DNA of 64,000 nt from Poseidonocella sp. HB161398. Lineage in GTDB: Bacteria > Pseudomonadota > Alphaproteobacteria > Rhodobacterales > Rhodobacteraceae. The DNA lies in the NCBI RefSeq assembly GCF_005870025.1, contig NZ_VATA01000010.1, forward strand, positions 62,001 through 126,000. Direction: 5' to 3'. The translations under genes and the position numbers were made by a program. The notes beneath the pieces are model-generated. The model ran no database searches. It was not told the DNA's origin and saw nothing but the letters and a program-made list of their open reading frames with translations. Of this stretch, positions 60,742 through 64,000 are shown in pieces (position 1 is the first letter of the stretch; every line of letters starts with the position of its first letter).

Positions 60742-62678
60742 GACGTTCCGAGAAAGACGTAGAGAAGAGCTCGGGCATCATCACCCGGCGCGCCATCGTG
60801 CTGGGCGGGCTGCAGCTGTCGATGATGGGCGCGCTGGGACTGCGGCTGCGCCACATGCAGGTCGAGGAGGCGGACGAGTACCGCCTTCTGGCCGAGGAGA
60901 ACCGCATCAATGTCCGCCTGCTGGCGCCGCAGCGCGGGCTGATCTTCGACCGCAACGGCCGCCCGGTGGCGCAGAACGACCAGAATTACCGCGTGGTGAT
61001 CGTCCGCGAGGATGCCGGCGACGTGGAAGCGGTGCTGACCCGGCTGACCGGGCTGATCGAGCTCACCCCGGAAGAGATCGAGCGCACGCTGCGCGAGGTC
61101 GGCCGCCGCTCGGCCTTCGTGCCGGTGACGGTGAAGGACCAGATGCCCTGGGAGGATCTGGCCCGGGTGGCGATCAACGCCCCGGCCCTGCCCGGCGTGC
61201 GTCCCGAGGTGGGCCAGACCCGCAACTATCCGCTGGGCCAGGACTTCGCCCATGTGGTCGGCTATGTCGGCCCGGTCAGCGACTACGACCTGTCGAAAAT
61301 GGAAGACCCCGATCCGCTGATGCAGATCCCGAAATTCCAGATCGGCAAGTCGGGCGTCGAGGCGCGGATGGAGGAGGTGCTGCGCGGCAAGGCCGGCAAC
61401 AGCCAGATCGAGGTGAACGCGGTCGGGCGGGTGATGCGCGAGCTGTCGCGCACCGAGGGCGCGTCGGGCAGGAACCTGCAGCTGACCATCGATGCCGGGG
61501 TGCAGAACTTCACCCAGGCGCGGCTCGACGGCGAAAGCTCGGGCGTGGTGGTGGTCGACTGCACCAATGGCGACATCATCGCCGCCGTCTCCTCGCCCAG
61601 CTTCGACCCGAACCTCTTCGTGCGCGGCATCTCCGTGGCCGACTACAAGTCGCTGACGGGCAACAAGTACCGCCCGCTGGCCTCGAAGACGGTGCAGGGC
61701 ACCTATCCGCCGGGCTCGACCTTCAAGATGGTGGTGGCGCTCGCCGCGCTCGAGGCCGGGGTCATCACCCCGGAGGGCACCGAATGGTGCCCGGGCTACC
61801 TGGCGGCGGGCGGCCGGCGCTTCCATTGCTGGAAATCCGGCGGCCATGGCCACGTGAACCTCAATGGCGCGATCCAGCAGAGCTGCGACGTCTATTTCTA
61901 CGAGATCGCCCAGAAGGTCGGGATCGACCGGGTCGCGGCCATGGCGCAGCGGCTGGGGCTGGGCACGCGCTTCGACCTGCCGCTCTCGGCGATTTCCGAG
62001 GGCATCGCCCCGGACAAGGACTGGAAGCGCAGGAGCTACGGCCAGGACTGGCTGGTCGGCGACACGCTCAACGCCTCGATCGGCCAGGGCTACGTGCTGG
62101 CCTCGCCGCTGCAGCTGGCCGTGATGACCGCGCGGATCGCCAGCGGCAACGCGGTGATGCCGCGGCTGATCAAGACCATCGACGGGGTGGAGCAGCCGGT
62201 CAGCGCCGAGCCCATGGGGATCAGCCCGCGCCATCTGCGCGCGGTGCAGACCGGCATGGATTCGGTCAGCAACACCACTCGCGGCACCGGCTACCGCAGC
62301 CGCGTCGTCGATGACGCGATGCGGATCGCGGGCAAGTCCGGCACCAGCCAGGTGCGCAACATCACCAAGGCCGAGCGCGCCCGCGGCGTGACCCGCAACG
62401 ACCAGCTCCCCTGGGAGCGGCGCGACCACGCGCTGTTCGTCGCCTACGGGCCGGTGCCCTCGCCGCGCTATGCGGTGGCGGTGATCGTCGAGCATGGCGG
62501 CGGCGGCTCCTCGGTGGCCGCGCCGATCGCCCGCGACGTGCTGCTTTCGGCGATGACGGGCGGGATGCCGCCGCTCGACGCCTATCCCTCGTCGCAGCGC
62601 GACGGGATCGCCGCGCGCTTCGAGGCGATGCCGATGCACGAGCAGTTCCGGCCGAAGGACGGAAAGTCCCGGGCATGA
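60738..62678 (+). CDS. mrdA: Penicillin-binding protein 2, elongasome transpeptidase
   Basis: A 646-residue class B PBP that cross-links peptidoglycan during elongation. One membrane helix near residues 17-36 is followed by the pedestal domain (RLLAPQRGLIFDRNGRPVAQ) and the transpeptidase domain. The active-site serine is S327 in PPGSTFK, then SCD in QQSCDVYFY and KSGT in AGKSGTSQ. All three motifs are intact. It pairs with RodA, whose gene overlaps the stop. Confidence 0.95.
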   Translation: MRRSEKDVEKSSGIITRRAIVLGGLQLSMMGALGLRLRHMQVEEADEYRLLAEENRINVRLLAPQRGLIFDRNGRPVAQNDQNYRVVIVREDAGDVEAVLTRLTGLIELTPEEIERTLREVGRRSAFVPVTVKDQMPWEDLARVAINAPALPGVRPEVGQTRNYPLGQDFAHVVGYVGPVSDYDLSKMEDPDPLMQIPKFQIGKSGVEARMEEVLRGKAGNSQIEVNAVGRVMRELSRTEGASGRNLQLTIDAGVQNFTQARLDGESSGVVVVDCTNGDIIAAVSSPSFDPNLFVRGISVADYKSLTGNKYRPLASKTVQGTYPPGSTFKMVVALAALEAGVITPEGTEWCPGYLAAGGRRFHCWKSGGHGHVNLNGAIQQSCDVYFYEIAQKVGIDRVAAMAQRLGLGTRFDLPLSAISEGIAPDKDWKRRSYGQDWLVGDTLNASIGQGYVLASPLQLAVMTARIASGNAVMPRLIKTIDGVEQPVSAEPMGISPRHLRAVQTGMDSVSNTTRGTGYRSRVVDDAMRIAGKSGTSQVRNITKAERARGVTRNDQLPWERRDHALFVAYGPVPSPRYAVAVIVEHGGGGSSVAAPIARDVLLSAMTGGMPPLDAYPSSQRDGIAARFEAMPMHEQFRPKDGKSRA

Positions 62679-63814
62679 GCTATCTCGAATACGCGATCAA
62701 GACGGTGCCCTCGGGCATCCGCAAGGTGCTCTATCTCAACTGGCCGCTGGTCTTCCTGCTGACCGCGATCAGCTCGGTCGGCTTCCTGATGCTCTATTCG
62801 GTGGCCGGCGGCTCGCCCCAGCCCTGGATGGAGCCGCAGATGGAGCGCTTCGGCCTCGGCATGGTGGCGATGTTCGCCGCCGCGATGGTGCCGATCTGGT
62901 TCTGGCGCAACATCTCCTTCGTCGCCTATGCGGTGTCGCTGCTGCTGCTGATCGCGGTGGAGATCATGGGCGAGATCGGCATGGGCGCGCAGCGCTGGAT
63001 CGATCTCGGCTTCTTCCAGCTCCAGCCCTCGGAGCTGATGAAGATCGCGCTCGTCATGGTGCTGGCGGCCTATTACGACTGGCTCGATGTCGAGAAGGTC
63101 AGCCGGCCGCTCTGGATGCTGCCGCCGCTGCTGCTGATCCTGGTGCCGACCGCGCTGGTGCTGAAGCAGCCCGACCTGGGCACCGCCATCCTCCTTCTGG
63201 CGGGGGGCGGCTTCATCATGTGGCTGGCAGGCGTCCACTGGGCCTATTTCCTGGCCGTGATCGCCTCGGGCGTGTCGCTGGTCTATGCGGTGATGGCCTC
63301 GCGCGGGACCGACTGGCAGCTGATCAAGGACTACCAGTTCCGCCGGATCGACACCTTCCTCGACCCCACCAGCGACCCTCTGGGCGCGGGCTACCACATC
63401 ACCCAGGCGACCATCGCGCTCGGCTCGGGCGGCTGGACCGGGCGGGGTTTCATGCAGGGGACGCAGTCGCGGCTGAACTTCCTGCCCGAGAAGCATACCG
63501 ACTTCATCTTCACCACGCTGGCCGAGGAATTCGGCTTCGTCGGCGCCTCGTCGCTGCTGGGACTCTACGCGCTGGTGCTGGTCTTCTGCTACATCTCCGC
63601 GATGGCCAATCGCGACCGCTTCTCGTCGCTCCTGATCCTGGGGATCGCGGCGACCTTCTTCCTGTTCTTCTCCGTCAACATGGCGATGGTGATGGGGATG
63701 GCCCCGGTGGTCGGCGTGCCGCTGCCGCTGGTCAGCTATGGCGGCTCGGCCATGATGGTGCTGCTCGGCGCCTTCGGCCTGGTCCAGAGCGCCCATGTCC
63801 ATCGCCCGAGGTAA
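62675..63814 (+). CDS. rodA: Peptidoglycan polymerase RodA
   Basis: RodA is the SEDS-family glycosyltransferase that makes glycan strands with PBP2. The 379-residue product has about ten helices and the SEDS signature near QPSELMKIALVMVLAAYY, LKQPDLGTAILLLAGGG and PEKHTDFIFTTLAEEFGFVG. It starts with ATG overlapping the mrdA TGA. Confidence 0.95.
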   Translation: MSYLEYAIKTVPSGIRKVLYLNWPLVFLLTAISSVGFLMLYSVAGGSPQPWMEPQMERFGLGMVAMFAAAMVPIWFWRNISFVAYAVSLLLLIAVEIMGEIGMGAQRWIDLGFFQLQPSELMKIALVMVLAAYYDWLDVEKVSRPLWMLPPLLLILVPTALVLKQPDLGTAILLLAGGGFIMWLAGVHWAYFLAVIASGVSLVYAVMASRGTDWQLIKDYQFRRIDTFLDPTSDPLGAGYHITQATIALGSGGWTGRGFMQGTQSRLNFLPEKHTDFIFTTLAEEFGFVGASSLLGLYALVLVFCYISAMANRDRFSSLLILGIAATFFLFFSVNMAMVMGMAPVVGVPLPLVSYGGSAMMVLLGAFGLVQSAHVHRPR

Positions 63815-63817
63815 TCC

Positions 63818-64000
63818 ATGACTGCAAATATCTACTTCACCGGCGGCCCCGAGGCCTGGGCCCGCTACAAGCTGCCGCTTCTCGAGGCGCTGGCCTCGGC
63901 CGGGATCGAGGCCGAACTGACCAATGAATGCCCCGATCCGGCCGCCGTGGACTACCTGGTCTTCCTGCCCGGCACTGTGTCGGATTTCACGCCCTTCACA
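63818..64000 (+). CDS. Start of a glyoxylate/hydroxypyruvate reductase A-like gene (partial)
   Basis: Only the first 61 codons lie in the window. The N-terminus, IYFTGGPEAWARYKLPLLEA followed by VDYLVFLPGTVSDF, matches the GhrA type of D-2-hydroxyacid dehydrogenases; the NAD-binding and catalytic residues lie beyond the edge. It follows rodA by 3 bp. This is not murG, which sometimes lies nearby. Confidence 0.72.
   Translation, partial: MTANIYFTGGPEAWARYKLPLLEALASAGIEAELTNECPDPAAVDYLVFLPGTVSDFTPFT

Noticed and set aside
63818-64000. murG following rodA.
   Set aside because: The N-terminus lacks the MurG glycine-rich start and instead matches GhrA-type reductases.

Overview
The window is GC-rich bacterial chromosome. 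It fits the Rhodobacteraceae/Paracoccaceae (Alphaproteobacteria). The evidence is gene order (rimP-nusA-ylxR-infB; secA divergent from a parvulin, argJ and mutT; mreBCD-mrdA-rodA; rsfS-rlmH), a TRAP transporter beside a DctD/DctB-type two-component pair, an RTX calcium-binding protein, and several GTG or TTG starts. No phage, plasmid backbone or CRISPR array is visible. I cannot name the genus from sequence alone.

Layout. 1-2.1 kb is a decayed accessory patch: an IS5-family transposase pseudogene broken by small palindromic insertions, then the C-terminal scrap of a type I restriction subunit (hsdR). 2.1-8 kb holds secA (minus), then a periplasmic prolyl isomerase, argJ and mutT (plus), and a free-standing 40-codon gene with its own terminator. 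8.1-13.6 kb is the minus-strand rimP-nusA-ylxR-infB translation/transcription operon. 13.8-18.2 kb carries a Cache-domain chemoreceptor with a C-terminal WEDF tail, pip, ubiG and a 60-codon conserved-looking gene. 18.2-26.6 kb is a transport and sensing block: TRAP genes dctPQM (minus), a divergent sigma-54-type response regulator with an altered GAFTGA loop, its kinase, and an OFA-type MFS transporter. The transporter's upstream region carries three palindromic sites exactly 42 bp apart. 26.6-35.5 kb is mixed: a SleB-like lipoprotein, an ABC-F ATPase, a VOC protein with a hexanucleotide repeat just upstream of its start, an RTX protein with 393-bp internal repeats, LysR/MFS and TetR/thiolase divergent pairs, then tRNA-Pro(CGG).

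36-45 kb holds leuB, leuD and leuC on the minus strand, interspersed with an EamA transporter, a secreted EEP-family protein, an HdeD-like protein and a NIT-domain chemoreceptor. Between the chemoreceptor and leuC lies a minisatellite of about 870 bp built from roughly 23 degenerate ~39-bp units. 45.6-47.7 kb has two related lipoproteins and rsfS-rlmH. 47.8-54.7 kb has an orphan PQQ alcohol dehydrogenase with lanthanide-type ligands, a GNAT-like protein, a HlyD/membrane-protein pair, a 0.9-kb empty stretch, a secreted propeller-like protein and a DUF218 protein. 54.8-57.9 kb is leuA behind a leucine-rich leader peptide, a methyltransferase and a periplasmic protein. 58.2 kb to the end is the rod-shape operon mreB-mreC-mreD-mrdA-rodA, followed by the start of a hydroxyacid reductase gene.

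Working together: leuA, leuC, leuD and leuB give the complete leucine branch in four separated loci, and only leuA shows an obvious leucine attenuator. The mre/mrd/rod genes form one overlapping elongasome operon. The strongest candidates for something new are the palindromic mini-insertions in the dead transposase, the 39-bp minisatellite with triplet higher-order structure, and the 42-bp-phased operator array paired with a GAFPGA regulator.
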